DNA of 43,410 nucleotides from Clostridium oryzae (GCF_002029235.1 NZ_MZGV01000035.1:1-43410), one strand, 5' to 3'. Shown: positions 8,493-18,327, numbered from the stretch's first letter. Notes: generated by a model from the sequence alone, not told the origin. A program made the numbers and translations.

Positions 8493-8589
8493 AATTATGT
8501 ACCTCTATTCAGCTTTCTATCCAAGTATAATACATATTATTTGCAATATTAAACGATATTAAACAATAAATTGGAAAGGAGTGACTCTA

Positions 8590-9969
8590 ATGCTTGATAT
8601 AGACCTTATAAAGAAAGAGTTGAAAGAAAATTTCGATGTAAAACATAGGATAATGAACCTAGACGGAAATGACATACATATAATATTTATCGATAATATG
8701 TGTGACTCAAAATTTATAAGCCAAAATATTATGAACCCTATAATTAATTATAATCAATGTATAGCAGATACGGATACATTAAAGAAAAGGGTCCTGTACG
8801 CTAACAATATAGATGATATTGATAATGAAGCAAAGGCTATAGAACATATACTTTCCGGTGATGTTATAATTATTCTTTCAAATACAAAGCAGGGAATTTT
8901 TTGTGAAGCTAAGGGTTTTGCAAAAAGGAGTATAGCAATTCCTGAAACAGAAGCTGTACTTCAAGGACCAAGGGAAGGGTTCAATGAAAGCATAACCGAT
9001 AATATATCCATGATAAGAAGAAGAATAAAAAATGACAGATTGAAACTTGAAAGCTACACTTTGGGTAAGAAAAGCAATACTATGGTTATATTTTGCTATC
9101 TTGATGGGACTGCTCCTGATAGGCTAATTAATTATGTAAGAAACACATTAAATAACATAAACAATGATTTTATTCTAGACACGGCAGCCATAGAGGAAGC
9201 TTTAGTACACCATAAATCTCTTTTCGATCTTACAGGACGAAGTGAAAAGCCTGATGTAGTGGCCTCCAAGATTATGGAAGGCAGGATTGCAGTTTTAGTT
9301 GATGGTACACCTAATGTGTTAACAGCTCCGTATTTTTTTGTCGAAAACTTTCAGACTCCAGATGATTATTACATAAATAAGTACTACGCATCTATGTCAA
9401 GACTCATAAGGTGGGGTGCATTTTTTATTGCTACGCTGCTTACAGGATTTTATATTGCTATTACCACATACCATTTCTCACTTATACCTACGGTATTTGT
9501 TTTCAGGCTGGCTGTATCAAGATCGGGAGTTCCTTTTCCAACAAGCGTAGAAGTGCTTTTGATGTTCTTGTTTTTTCAACTAATAAAAGAGGCAGGCATA
9601 AGATTACCACAGCCTATAGGCCAGGCTATGAGCATAGTTGGAGCGTTGATACTTGGTGATGCTGCTACAGGAGCTGGAATAACATCTCAAACCACTGTAC
9701 TTGTAGTTTCACTTTCCTCTATATGCTATTTTTTAGTACCTAAATTGTATGGAGCTATAACTTTTTGGTCTCTAGTATTAGTTTTTATGGCATCAATAAA
9801 TGGACTCCCAGGATATTTTGTGGGATTTTTCTTAATGGTAACTCAAATCAGTTCTCTTGAAAGCTGCCAATACAATTATCTGTTCCCGATGGGTACATTT
9901 AGAAAATTTAAGTATAGAGATGTAATATTCAGAGATGATTTAAGGAACATATCAAAAAAGGTCCTGTGA
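8590..9969 (+). CDS. gerKA: Spore germination receptor subunit A (GerKA)
   Basis: A 459-residue GerA-family protein: a cytoplasmic N-terminal part (about 1-270) followed by about five membrane helices (about 275-440). Family landmarks include RRRIKNDRLKLE, DGTPNVLTAPYFFVENFQTPDDYY (in two blocks) and RLPQPIGQAMSIVGALILGDAA. A GTG at 8581 is in frame, but AAAGGAG directly abuts it, so ATG 8590 with nine-nt spacing is preferred. It is followed after 12 nt by gerKC. Together with GerKB and GerKC it forms a germinant receptor in the spore inner membrane. Confidence 0.94.
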   Translation: MLDIDLIKKELKENFDVKHRIMNLDGNDIHIIFIDNMCDSKFISQNIMNPIINYNQCIADTDTLKKRVLYANNIDDIDNEAKAIEHILSGDVIIILSNTKQGIFCEAKGFAKRSIAIPETEAVLQGPREGFNESITDNISMIRRRIKNDRLKLESYTLGKKSNTMVIFCYLDGTAPDRLINYVRNTLNNINNDFILDTAAIEEALVHHKSLFDLTGRSEKPDVVASKIMEGRIAVLVDGTPNVLTAPYFFVENFQTPDDYYINKYYASMSRLIRWGAFFIATLLTGFYIAITTYHFSLIPTVFVFRLAVSRSGVPFPTSVEVLLMFLFFQLIKEAGIRLPQPIGQAMSIVGALILGDAATGAGITSQTTVLVVSLSSICYFLVPKLYGAITFWSLVLVFMASINGLPGYFVGFFLMVTQISSLESCQYNYLFPMGTFRKFKYRDVIFRDDLRNISKKVL

Positions 9970-9981
9970 AAGGGTGAGAAA

Positions 9982-11097
9982 ATGAAGAAAATAATAGTTA
10001 TTTTATCTTGTGTGCCGTTTATATTTTTGATGTCTGGCTGCTTTAATTACCGAGATATAAATAAACAGGTGTATGTTACAGCATTTCTTGTAGATATCGA
10101 CGAGACTGATAATATAGTACTCTATAATGAAAGCTTTAAACCATATAAATCTACTTCTCAAGGTGTAGAAACGGGAGTAAGACTTGTTTCAAAGGGCATT
10201 GGCAAGACTTTATTTGAAGCTGAGAGGGATCTTAATCTTTCCAGTAGCTACAAGAATAATTATACACAGAACAAGGCAATAATCTTTTCGGAAAGAGCAG
10301 CAAGAAAGGGTCTCGATAAGTTTATAGATTTTATTGATAGAGACCAGGAATTATTGATAAGACCTCATGTTTTTGTGTATCTTGGAGATATAAATGATTT
10401 TTTTAATCTAAATATAAAAGAAGAAGAGTACATAGGAATGTATTTGTATAACCTTATCGAAAATGTTGGAGCTTCATCTAGGTCAGTAGAAATAAATTTT
10501 AACACATTAATGGAGAAGATGGCTTCCAAAAGTAAAACAACAGCGATAACTGCAATAACTATAAATCAGGAAGCAATGGAGCCTAAAATTCAAATTAATG
10601 GAGCTGCGATAATTGACAATTACAAGATGGTGGACTATATAGATAAGCGCAGAAGTCAAAGATATAGTTTTCTTATTAACGAAGTCAAGACAGGAACGAT
10701 GGAAGTTACAAATCCTTATCATGATGATCAGTATGTTACGCTTGAAATACTAAATGCTAATACAAAAACAAGACTGTATTATCGAAACAATAATATATTA
10801 ATGGAGAAACACATAAAAGTAAAAACCAGTTTAGCTGAAACTCAGAGGAGTGTATATTTAAATCCTAAAAGTGCTAAGATAATGGAAAAGAGTGCTGAAA
10901 ACAATTTGATATTTTTTTGCTCGGACATTTTTCAAAAGTTTATAACTGAAAAAGTTGATGCATTTTCTATCCAAGACGAGTTCTATAGAAAATATCCGCA
11001 TCTGCCTTGTAAGAATATATGGTATAAAACTCAACTGAAAATTTATGCTGATGTCGTTGTAGAAGGAAGCAGTGATAAAACCAATTGGTATAAGTAA
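9982..11097 (+). CDS. gerKC: Spore germination receptor lipoprotein subunit C (GerKC)
   Basis: A 371-residue Ger(x)C-family lipoprotein. It begins with a lipoprotein signal peptide ending LMSGC (Cys20), to be modified by Lgt (lgt is in this window), followed by CFNYRDINKQ typical of the family. The C-terminal domain carries the KVDAFSIQDEFYRKYP element. Translationally close to gerKA (12-nt gap) behind AAGGGTGAG. It anchors to the outer face of the spore inner membrane. Confidence 0.93.
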   Translation: MKKIIVILSCVPFIFLMSGCFNYRDINKQVYVTAFLVDIDETDNIVLYNESFKPYKSTSQGVETGVRLVSKGIGKTLFEAERDLNLSSSYKNNYTQNKAIIFSERAARKGLDKFIDFIDRDQELLIRPHVFVYLGDINDFFNLNIKEEEYIGMYLYNLIENVGASSRSVEINFNTLMEKMASKSKTTAITAITINQEAMEPKIQINGAAIIDNYKMVDYIDKRRSQRYSFLINEVKTGTMEVTNPYHDDQYVTLEILNANTKTRLYYRNNNILMEKHIKVKTSLAETQRSVYLNPKSAKIMEKSAENNLIFFCSDIFQKFITEKVDAFSIQDEFYRKYPHLPCKNIWYKTQLKIYADVVVEGSSDKTNWYK

Positions 11098-11190
11098 TAA
11101 GTTTTTGTTGATTATATTTCGAAAATAATTTAATATTATATTATAATCGAACGTTTATTTCATTGTACAGTTTTTCTGGGAGTTGGGGAA

Positions 11191-12282
11191 ATGGTAGACT
11201 ATAGGCAATTATATAAAAAGATAAAAGATGAATTTGAGGTATATCAAAATTTTACAGAAGAGAAGCTTCTTTCACTCACTAACAAGAACATTGAACTTGA
11301 AAAGAATTTGGATGCCATGGCGAATATAGTAGAGATTAGTAAATACATAAATTCCAGCATAGAAGATGAAAACCTTATTTCTATGATAAATGACATGATC
11401 ATAGGAATATTAGGAGTTATGTATTCTACCGTATATATAAAAAATGGCAATGAGATTGAAATAATGGCTACCAATAAGAAAGATAAAAGTCATATTTATT
11501 TTGATGGAGATAAGTTAAAACTTCTAGAAAAAGATGAACCATTTGTAATAAACAGTAAAAGCTCAGTTCATGGACTAGAAGAAGAAAATTATGATATTAA
11601 TATACATTCAGTTATAGGTGTTCCCATAAGACTAAGAGAAAAGTTTATTGGATATATTGTTGTAGAACATACTCATTTTAACTTTTTCAATCCAGAACAT
11701 ATAAAATTCATTTCGGCAATAGCCAACCAAATAGCAATAGCAATAGAAAATAATCAGCTGTATCAGAAAATAAAAGAGTTAGCTGTAAGGGATCCACTAC
11801 TAGGAATATATAATAGAAGGTATTTTTTCGAAGAAGTACTAAAATATATAGCTAATAATAAAGAGCGGAGTTTTGCTGTTATTATGGTAGACATAGACTT
11901 TTTTAAATTAGCTAATGATCGATTTGGACACCAATTTGGAGATGAAGTACTTAGAAGTACATCTAGAATTCTAACAGAAAGCTTCAATAGTAACAGTATG
12001 GTTGCAAGATATGGCGGAGAAGAATTTGTCATATTTGTGCCGGAGATTATTAATGCTAGAGATGTTTGGACAGAAGTGGAGAATACAAGAAAAAGAATAA
12101 GTGAAAACATGGTTAGATTCGGTGACAAACATTACTCGGTAACTGCCAGTTTTGGAGTAAGTTTCTATCCGTACAATGGAACCGATATTGATTCGGTGAT
12201 AAGTAATGCGGATAATATGTTGTACAAAGCAAAGCAGACAGGCAGAAACAAAGTAATGATGAGTGAGTTTAGCCATTTATGA
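11191..12282 (+). CDS. GAF-domain diguanylate cyclase
   Basis: A 363-residue soluble protein: a coiled-coil N-terminus (1-45), a GAF-like sensor domain (about 50-190), and a C-terminal GGDEF domain (about 200-360) with RDPLLGIYNRRYF and an intact GGEEF active site in ARYGGEEF. It should make cyclic di-GMP from two GTP. The RxxD inhibitory I-site normally just before this motif is absent (NSNSMVARYGGEEF), so product inhibition through it is not expected. No EAL domain or membrane segment. ATG behind GGGAGTTGGGG. Its role next to gerK and tyrS is not evident. Confidence 0.92.
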   Translation: MVDYRQLYKKIKDEFEVYQNFTEEKLLSLTNKNIELEKNLDAMANIVEISKYINSSIEDENLISMINDMIIGILGVMYSTVYIKNGNEIEIMATNKKDKSHIYFDGDKLKLLEKDEPFVINSKSSVHGLEEENYDINIHSVIGVPIRLREKFIGYIVVEHTHFNFFNPEHIKFISAIANQIAIAIENNQLYQKIKELAVRDPLLGIYNRRYFFEEVLKYIANNKERSFAVIMVDIDFFKLANDRFGHQFGDEVLRSTSRILTESFNSNSMVARYGGEEFVIFVPEIINARDVWTEVENTRKRISENMVRFGDKHYSVTASFGVSFYPYNGTDIDSVISNADNMLYKAKQTGRNKVMMSEFSHL

Positions 12283-12290
12283 AAATATTT

Positions 12291-12336
12291 AAAGGCCATA
12301 TTAGGAAATTAAATTACTATTTCTTAAATGACCTTT
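12291..12336 (+). terminator. Hairpin after the diguanylate cyclase gene
   Basis: An imperfect stem pairs AAAGG (12291-12295), CAT and GGAAAT with ATTTC, ATG and CCTTTT (12332-12337). It ends in a short T-run, consistent with a terminator just before the tyrS promoter. Confidence 0.55.
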
Positions 12337-12349
12337 TCAGTTTATGGGG

Positions 12350-12378
12350 TTGATTAAATATATAATTGACTGTATACT
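12350..12378 (+). promoter_or_regulatory. Probable sigma-A promoter of tyrS
   Basis: TTGATT (12350-12355), a 17-nt spacer, then TATACT (12373-12378), giving a leader of about 48 nt. No T-box lies ahead of this tyrS, unlike many Firmicute tyrS genes. Confidence 0.65.
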
Positions 12379-12432
12379 TATTTAGTGGATAATTTAAGTA
12401 AAAGCTATATAGCAAATATGGAGGTTTTATAC

Positions 12433-13650
12433 GTGAGCGTTTATGATGTTTTGCTCGAAAGAGGATATATTAAACAATTAACACATGAATCAGAGATTAG
12501 AGAAATATTAGAGAAGGAAAAGGTTACTTTTTACATAGGGTTTGATCCTACGGCGGATAGTCTACATGTTGGACATTTTCTTCAGCTTATGGTAATGTCT
12601 CATATGCAAAAAGCTGGACACAGACCTATAGCTCTTATTGGAGGAGGTACAGCAATGGTAGGTGATCCAACAGGAAGAACTGATATGAGAAAAATGATGA
12701 CTGATGAGGAAATTGCCCATAATATTCAGTGCTTTAAGGATCAAATGTCAAGATTTATTGATTTTAGCAATGGTAAAGCAATTATAGCCAATAATGGAGA
12801 CTGGCTTTTAAATTTAAATTATATAAAGTTTATAAGAGAGATAGGAGTACATTTTTCTGTAAATAAAATGCTTACAGCTGAGTGTTTTAAGCAGAGACTA
12901 GAAAAAGGACTTTCGTTTCTTGAATTTAACTATATGCTGATGCAGGGCTATGATTTTCTTGAGTTAAATAGAAAGTATGATTGTTCACTAGAGCTCGGAG
13001 GAGATGACCAATGGTCTAATATTCTTGCTGGTGTAGATCTTATAAGAAGAAAAGAGCAGAAACCTGCCTATGGTATGACGTTTACATTGCTTACTAATAG
13101 TGAAGGTAAGAAAATGGGTAAATCTGTTAACGGAGCTGTTTGGCTTGACAGCAAAAAGACATCGCCTTATGATTTTTATCAATATTGGAGAAATGTTGAC
13201 GATGCAGATGTAGAGAAATGTTTATCACTGCTTACATTTTTACCTATGGAAGAGGTAAGAAGGCTTGGAAGGCTTGAAGGCTCAGGAATAAATGAGGCAA
13301 AAACAGTACTGGCTTATGAAGTTACTAAGCTTATTCATGGAGAAGAAGAAGCTGATAAAGCTAAAAAGGCAGCTGAAGCTCTATTTAGCGGCGGTGGAAA
13401 CATGGAAGGAGTACCAACTAGCAGTATTGATAAGGATATGATTGGTTCAAGTCTTATCGATGTGCTTGTGGCTACAAAGATACTTCCGTCTAAAGGCGAG
13501 GCAAGAAGGCTTATTTCTCAGAACGGTTTATCGATTAATGATGAGAAGGTTTCAGATATAGGCAGAACTCTTTCTGAACAGGACTTTAAGCAGGGATTTG
13601 TTCTAATAAGAAGAGGAAAGAAAAATTACAACAAAATTGTAATTAAATAA
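12433..13650 (+). CDS. tyrS: Tyrosyl-tRNA synthetase
   Basis: Class I aminoacyl-tRNA synthetase of 405 residues. The HIGH-type motif HVGH lies in [14 protein letters not shown] (about 34-47). The KMSKS-type motif is KKMGKS (about 228-233). A C-terminal S4 RNA-binding domain (about 340-405) includes [22 protein letters not shown] 12433 is chosen because GGAGG lies eight nt before it; an upstream in-frame GTG (12385) has no such site. Cytoplasmic, charges tRNA-Tyr. Confidence 0.96.
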   Translation: MSVYDVLLERGYIKQLTHESEIREILEKEKVTFYIGFDPTADSLHVGHFLQLMVMSHMQKAGHRPIALIGGGTAMVGDPTGRTDMRKMMTDEEIAHNIQCFKDQMSRFIDFSNGKAIIANNGDWLLNLNYIKFIREIGVHFSVNKMLTAECFKQRLEKGLSFLEFNYMLMQGYDFLELNRKYDCSLELGGDDQWSNILAGVDLIRRKEQKPAYGMTFTLLTNSEGKKMGKSVNGAVWLDSKKTSPYDFYQYWRNVDDADVEKCLSLLTFLPMEEVRRLGRLEGSGINEAKTVLAYEVTKLIHGEEEADKAKKAAEALFSGGGNMEGVPTSSIDKDMIGSSLIDVLVATKILPSKGEARRLISQNGLSINDEKVSDIGRTLSEQDFKQGFVLIRRGKKNYNKIVIK

Positions 13651-13663
13651 TTTAGATAATTTA

Positions 13664-13801
13664 GATTTCCAGTATGCAATTGCAGGTAACGAATTTAACT
13701 ATCCGACTGGCGAGCTGTAAAAAGATTGCTAGAAAGTCAGTGAACACTTGATAATTATTTCAGTGCGTTAATTCGTTATCTATTTGTACACTGGATTTCT
13801 T
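13664..13801 (+). ncRNA. Unassigned structured region between tyrS and the ylqG-like gene
   Basis: TAACGAATTTAAC (about 13687-13699) pairs with GTTAATTCGTTA (about 13768-13779) with one bulge, and CCAGT/ACTGG lie outside it. Inside, GACT...AGTC and CACT...AGTG could form two side stems, giving a three-way junction of about 110-140 nt. I do not recognise a known riboswitch. It could be a tyrS 3' element, a leader for the next gene, or a stand-alone RNA. Confidence 0.35.
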
Positions 13802-13928
13802 TAAATATATGGCTTTTTTAATTTGTGAATATATTAGGCGTATTAAATATGGAAAAGCGCTTTATAAATAGAAAATAACTACGATATATAACTATAAAGT
13901 ATATATAAAAACGGAAAGAGGTGATTCA

Positions 13929-15926
13929 GTGGCTGCAATACAGAATCTGAATGGAGTAAATAATGTTCCGAAAAAGGTTTCAAGCAAAATAAGTTTTGAT
14001 ATAGGTGACAGTTTTTCGGGTAAGATTGTATCAAAAGATGAAAACGGAAAAGGAGCTACAGTAAGAACTAGTGATGGGTGGCAATTTTCGGCTCAGATTG
14101 ACGATAACATAGATCAAATCCCAGATAAATATGTAAAATTTCAAGTAGTTGGTTATGAGGATGGAAAATTAAAATTAAAAATAGAATCATCTAAGCAGGA
14201 AAACAGTACTGACAGTGAGAAATTTCTAGAGAATATACTTAAGCAGAATGGCTTAGATAAAAACAGTGTTCCATTACTTCAAAAAATGGCTCAGTTCTCA
14301 ATACCACTTACCAGAGAGAATATTTCTAAGATTAAAACACTTGTGGAATTTATAGACAAGCTTAAAGGTGATAGCAGTGAAGCTAAGGACTTCATAAGCA
14401 AGTATATGGCTTCTAGAGGAATTCTGCCAACCAGTGAAGAAGGAGCAAGTATTGAAGAGAGTTTAAATAAATTTTTTAAAGCACTGAATACACTGTCATT
14501 AGATGATCTATTGACTTTGCAGGAAAATAATATTGATATTACACCTGAAAACATTAAAAGTTATAATAACGTAATAAAAGGTGATCAAAGAGTATATAAT
14601 ATTCTTGAAAATTTGAAACAATCTTTGAATGAAAATTCAAAGCAGAGTAATAATGGGACTGTAAATTTAAATGCAGCAGATAATATAAATGTGAATGAAC
14701 AGGAATTGATAAAACAGTTTACTGAGCAACTAAGCAATTCAAGTGCTGATATAAATAACAATGATATTGTAGAGAAAGATATTAACGCTAATAATTTGAA
14801 GAATGACATTAATATTAATGTACAAAATAATACGATTAATGAAAAATCAGAAGTTGATGTTGTAAAGAATACGATGGACGGTAAGATAACAGAAGATAAT
14901 TTTGTAAATAATAAGTCTATAATTAAAGAAATAAATAGAGAAGAGACTTTATATAATAAATTAGCAGAGGTAATTAGTGATAATATAAACAGTGATAAGG
15001 CTTCGGTAAGCAAAACTAATCCTCAAAGCAGTATTGATAATAAAAATGCCAATACTTCTACACAAAATGTAGAAAAAGATACTATTAAGTTATTGTTAAA
15101 GAAGAATGATAATTTAGCTGAAAAACTTGATAATACAGTTAAGCAATATATTAAAGAAAACACAGGCTCTAATAATAAGGTAGATGTTTCTCAAAATAAA
15201 GAGCTGCATAGCAAATTAGAGAACATAATAAGAAATGATTTTAAAAATGTAACTAATATAAAGGATCAGGATTTAAGAGATATTATAAAAATATTAGCAC
15301 AGCCTTATGAGAAGAATGCTTTATCTGAAAGTAAAAATATTAAGAACCAGGTAAAAGCTAATTTAGCTCAGATAACGGCTAATGATGTATTAAAAGAGGT
15401 TAGCGAAAAGAATAATTCTGTTAAGCAGATTATTAGTGAGTTACTAAAAAGATACGATGATTCTAAAAGCTTAAATTCAGACAGCATAGTAAATATGTTA
15501 AAAGATAACGCAAACGATTTGAAATTATTTAACGACTTATCTGATAAATATTACTATATGGATGTGCCGCTTAAATTCAATGAGGATGATTATTCCTGCA
15601 AACTCATCATAAAAGATGATAGAAAAAAAGGTAAGAAGATAGATAGTACAAATGTTAAAATTGCATTAAGTGTGGCAACGGTAAATATGGGGGTTGTTGA
15701 TGCTTATGTAAATGTCAAGGATTCTAATATGAACATAGAGCTTAAATGCGATCCAAAATGGGTTAAGGTATTTGATATGTCGAAGAATAAATTGGCTAGT
15801 ACATTATCAGGAAGTATTTATGCAATTTCTATAGTTGTTAATGAACGTGAGAAAGAAATGAACATAGCCAATTGCAGAGAATTTTTCTCAGAGGGCAAAA
15901 ACAGCAGTATAAATGTTAGAGTATAG
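13929..15926 (+). CDS. Large Asn/Lys-rich protein, FliK/YlqG-like
   Basis: A 665-residue soluble protein. The N-terminal 75 residues (FDIGDSFSGKIVSKDENG) look like a small beta domain. Residues about 190-420 are low-complexity, rich in Asn, Lys, Asp and Ile, probably disordered or helical. The C-terminal 110 residues (from about 545, VPLKFNEDDYSCKLIIKDD to the end) resemble the FliK-type hook-length-control C-terminal fold. It is followed after eight nt by an FlhB C-domain homologue, the same order as ylqG-ylqH in B. subtilis, which supports the assignment. No flagellar genes are nearby, so a real hook-length role is doubtful. GTG start behind AGAGGTGAT. Confidence 0.65.
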   Translation: MAAIQNLNGVNNVPKKVSSKISFDIGDSFSGKIVSKDENGKGATVRTSDGWQFSAQIDDNIDQIPDKYVKFQVVGYEDGKLKLKIESSKQENSTDSEKFLENILKQNGLDKNSVPLLQKMAQFSIPLTRENISKIKTLVEFIDKLKGDSSEAKDFISKYMASRGILPTSEEGASIEESLNKFFKALNTLSLDDLLTLQENNIDITPENIKSYNNVIKGDQRVYNILENLKQSLNENSKQSNNGTVNLNAADNINVNEQELIKQFTEQLSNSSADINNNDIVEKDINANNLKNDININVQNNTINEKSEVDVVKNTMDGKITEDNFVNNKSIIKEINREETLYNKLAEVISDNINSDKASVSKTNPQSSIDNKNANTSTQNVEKDTIKLLLKKNDNLAEKLDNTVKQYIKENTGSNNKVDVSQNKELHSKLENIIRNDFKNVTNIKDQDLRDIIKILAQPYEKNALSESKNIKNQVKANLAQITANDVLKEVSEKNNSVKQIISELLKRYDDSKSLNSDSIVNMLKDNANDLKLFNDLSDKYYYMDVPLKFNEDDYSCKLIIKDDRKKGKKIDSTNVKIALSVATVNMGVVDAYVNVKDSNMNIELKCDPKWVKVFDMSKNKLASTLSGSIYAISIVVNEREKEMNIANCREFFSEGKNSSINVRV

Positions 15927-15934
15927 GTGATAAT

Positions 15935-16201
15935 ATGGCAAATAGGAAAAGGGCAGCAGCTTTAAAGTATGAGCTTAATTACGAAGCACCAATAGTTACA
16001 GCGGCAGGGATAGGTGCAATAGCAGACAACATTATAAATAAAGCTATGGAAAATGATGTTCCTATAGTTGAAAATAAGGAACTGGCAGATTTACTTACAA
16101 AAGTAGACGTAGGAGAAAGTATCCCTACTGAATTATATGAAGTAGTAGCTCAGATAATTGCTTATGTAGTAGACATGGATAAGTTAACGAAAGGAAGATA
16201 G
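15935..16201 (+). CDS. FlhB/EscU C-terminal-domain homologue (YlqH-like)
   Basis: An 88-residue protein matching only the cytoplasmic domain of FlhB/YscU export-switch proteins (AAALKYELNYEAPIVTAAGIGAIADNII then VPIVENKELADLL, in two blocks). The NPTH autocleavage motif of true FlhB is absent and there is no membrane part. Such short paralogues sit beside a FliK-like protein in many Firmicutes; their function is not established. It starts eight nt after the preceding stop and ends three nt before the phosphoesterase start, so the three genes form an operon. Confidence 0.85.
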   Translation: MANRKRAAALKYELNYEAPIVTAAGIGAIADNIINKAMENDVPIVENKELADLLTKVDVGESIPTELYEVVAQIIAYVVDMDKLTKGR

Positions 16202-16204
16202 AAC

Positions 16205-16891
16205 GTGGCAGTATATTCTATTTCAGATTTGCATCTTTCCTTTAGTTCCGAAAAGCCTATGGATGTTTTTGGCGATAGCTGGAATATGCACTATGAGAGA
16301 ATAAAAAATAATTGGAAAACTATGATAAATGAAGATGATATGATACTTATATGTGGTGACATATCGTGGGCAATTGATATGGATCAGGCGATGGTCGATC
16401 TTAAATGGATAGATGAGCTTCCGGGTAAAAAGATTATATCTAAAGGTAATCATGATTACTGGTGGGGGAGCATCTCTAAATTAAACAACTTATTTGAAAA
16501 TACAAGATTTTTACAAAATAACTACTACGTGTATAATGACTATGCTATTTGCGGAACTAGAGGTTGGATTTGTCCAGGATTAGAAAGTTTTACTGAAAGT
16601 GACGAAAAGATATATAAAAGAGAACTGATTAGGCTTACATTATCGGTGGAAGCAGCTATAAAAGCTGGCTATACTAAAATTGTAGTAATGCTGCATTATC
16701 CGCCAGTAAATGATAAATTTGAGCCTTCTGGTTTTACTGAAATATTTAAGAAATATAATATAGAAAAAGTATTATACGGACATCTTCACGGACCCTTTAA
16801 TAGTAGTTTATTTCATGGTATTAGTGATGGTGTAGAGTATGTTTTGACTTCTTGTGATTATCTTAATTTTAAACCGGTACGTATATTGTGA
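16205..16891 (+). CDS. Calcineurin-like metallophosphoesterase
   Basis: A 228-residue enzyme with the full dinuclear metal motif set: DLH (8-10), GD in CGDISWA, GNHDYWW, the His of MLHYPP and GHLHG. It belongs to the group often called YkuE/phosphohydrolase-like; the substrate is unknown. The GTG start at 16205 follows AAAGGAAG. Last gene of the ylqG-like/ylqH-like operon. Confidence 0.88.
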   Translation: MAVYSISDLHLSFSSEKPMDVFGDSWNMHYERIKNNWKTMINEDDMILICGDISWAIDMDQAMVDLKWIDELPGKKIISKGNHDYWWGSISKLNNLFENTRFLQNNYYVYNDYAICGTRGWICPGLESFTESDEKIYKRELIRLTLSVEAAIKAGYTKIVVMLHYPPVNDKFEPSGFTEIFKKYNIEKVLYGHLHGPFNSSLFHGISDGVEYVLTSCDYLNFKPVRIL

Positions 16892-16956
16892 TGATATTAA
16901 AGATATAACTTCAGAGCTTATTTCAGCCGTAAATATCTAAAAAAATATTAAAAAAT

Positions 16957-16980
16957 AAAAATCGGCAATTGCCGATTTTT
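16957..16980. terminator. Bidirectional terminator between convergent genes
   Basis: A perfect palindrome with stem AATCGGCAATTGCCGATT flanked by A's on the left and T's on the right. It serves both the metallophosphoesterase gene (plus) and the DUF2225 gene (minus), whose stop codon begins at its edge. Confidence 0.9.
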
Positions 16981-17897
16981 TATTTTTTAAATAAGGAACT
17001 AAAGAAACCTCTTTTTTTAGTATCAGTATTTTCTTTTTCTGTATTAGCCGTAATATCATCTGTATCTGCTGATGAAGCTTTTGCCTGAGAGGCTTCTATT
17101 TCGTTTATGTAGTCTTTCTGATCTCTTGTTAAATCTTTTAATCTTTCAGAAACAGATGGCGTAGTAAGAACTTTACTAAACCATTTCATGGCATTATCAA
17201 AATCTCCTGTTCTTTTATATAGCTCTCCTATGAGGTACATAACAGTATATCTGTCCATACCGTATATAGGGAAATCTTCTGAGAAAAAGGCACGATTAAA
17301 TCCTTCTAAAGCTTGTGATAGAAATAGAGATTCGTTTTGCTGATCGTTTTTTAATCGATACATCCAAGCTAACTTTAAACAGGACATAGCCTTGCTGCTA
17401 TCTTTGGATTCAATCACAAAATAATTCAGAAGGGCTAATTTATACCTTTCAATAGCTACATCTACATCATAAGTTATACCGTAATATTTCTTTTTCCATT
17501 TTGGAGTTATGTCAGATTTTATCTTTTCAATCTGATGTTGTCTAAGTTTTTCAAAGTCTCTTTTCAGCGATGCATAACCACAGTTTGGACAAATATAAAC
17601 ATCATAAAAATATGGATTTATATTTGAATAATGAATAAAGAAATCGCTATCACGGCTTACAAGCCTAGGAGCATTAGTTTTTACTGACCTAACCTTAAAA
17701 TATGATTCACAGGCAGGACATTTTTGTTCTTTATCATAAAGCAGAGAAGCTTCGTCAACTTCTTCATTTTTAGCTTTAGTTTCATCTTTAGTTTGATCGG
17801 ATTTTTCTTCATATAAGCTACTCGTGTTAATATTGAAGCCTAGTTTTTCTATACCGGAAAAAATATCACTATTAGAAGAATTTTGATTAGTATCCAC
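16980..17897 (-). CDS. DUF2225 family protein with zinc-ribbon and TPR-like repeats
   Basis: A 305-residue cytoplasmic protein. After an acidic N-terminus, two CxxC pairs (CPAC near 58 and CPNC near 104) flank a segment with a conserved aromatic run (INPYFYDVYICPNCGYASL, 19 residues), a zinc-binding module typical of DUF2225. The remainder (about 130-265) is helical with TPR-like repeats (YKLALLNYF, ALEGFNRAF, AMKWFSKVL). A basic FFSSLFKK tail ends the protein. Function unknown. The start is GTG behind GAGGTG. Confidence 0.82.
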   Translation of the reverse strand: MDTNQNSSNSDIFSGIEKLGFNINTSSLYEEKSDQTKDETKAKNEEVDEASLLYDKEQKCPACESYFKVRSVKTNAPRLVSRDSDFFIHYSNINPYFYDVYICPNCGYASLKRDFEKLRQHQIEKIKSDITPKWKKKYYGITYDVDVAIERYKLALLNYFVIESKDSSKAMSCLKLAWMYRLKNDQQNESLFLSQALEGFNRAFFSEDFPIYGMDRYTVMYLIGELYKRTGDFDNAMKWFSKVLTTPSVSERLKDLTRDQKDYINEIEASQAKASSADTDDITANTEKENTDTKKRGFFSSLFKK

Positions 17898-18298
17898 GCC
17901 AACACCTCACAACTTATAGGCTTTTGTATCAAACTTAATTTATACATATATCATAATTTACAGATAAAAACAATAGCGATGTACAAACTATCGGTTGCGT
18001 CAAAAATCCTATATAAAATAATCTATTATTATTATATAATTATTTGTCTAAAAAATCAAACTTATGACAATCCATTCTATATTATCCATATATAAAAGTG
18101 CTAATTTCTACATTATTTTTTGAGAATCCTTTATTGCATATCGATTCACACATAACTGTGTAGATTAATATTTATAAATTCTGATAAGTTGCTGAAGCAG
18201 TATTTGTGAATATGGAATATTATGAATTGAAAAATACTTAGTACTTTTGTGGAAAATAAAGTTTCTCTATTAAAATAATATAAGTTTTCAAGCATAAT

Positions 18299-18327
18299 TT
18301 ACTGTATTGAATAAAATCTGCTATAAT
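18299..18327 (+). promoter_or_regulatory. Probable promoter of the alarmone synthetase leader
   Basis: TTACTG (18299-18304), a 17-nt spacer, then TATAAT (18322-18327). Transcription would start near 18335, giving a leader of about 255 nt. Confidence 0.55.

Noticed and set aside
12385..12432. N-terminal extension of tyrosyl-tRNA synthetase from GTG 12385
   Set aside because: No ribosome-binding site before it, and it coincides with the predicted transcription start; GTG 12433 has GGAGG.
13664..13801. 6S RNA or ZTP riboswitch
   Set aside because: Too short for 6S RNA, and the GCCTGGGC partner required by the ZTP motif is missing.
14650..15100. Protein repeats or a foreign insert in the Asn/Lys-rich region of the FliK-like gene
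   Set aside because: Composition is low-complexity but without a repeating unit, and codon use resembles the neighbours; likely a disordered linker.
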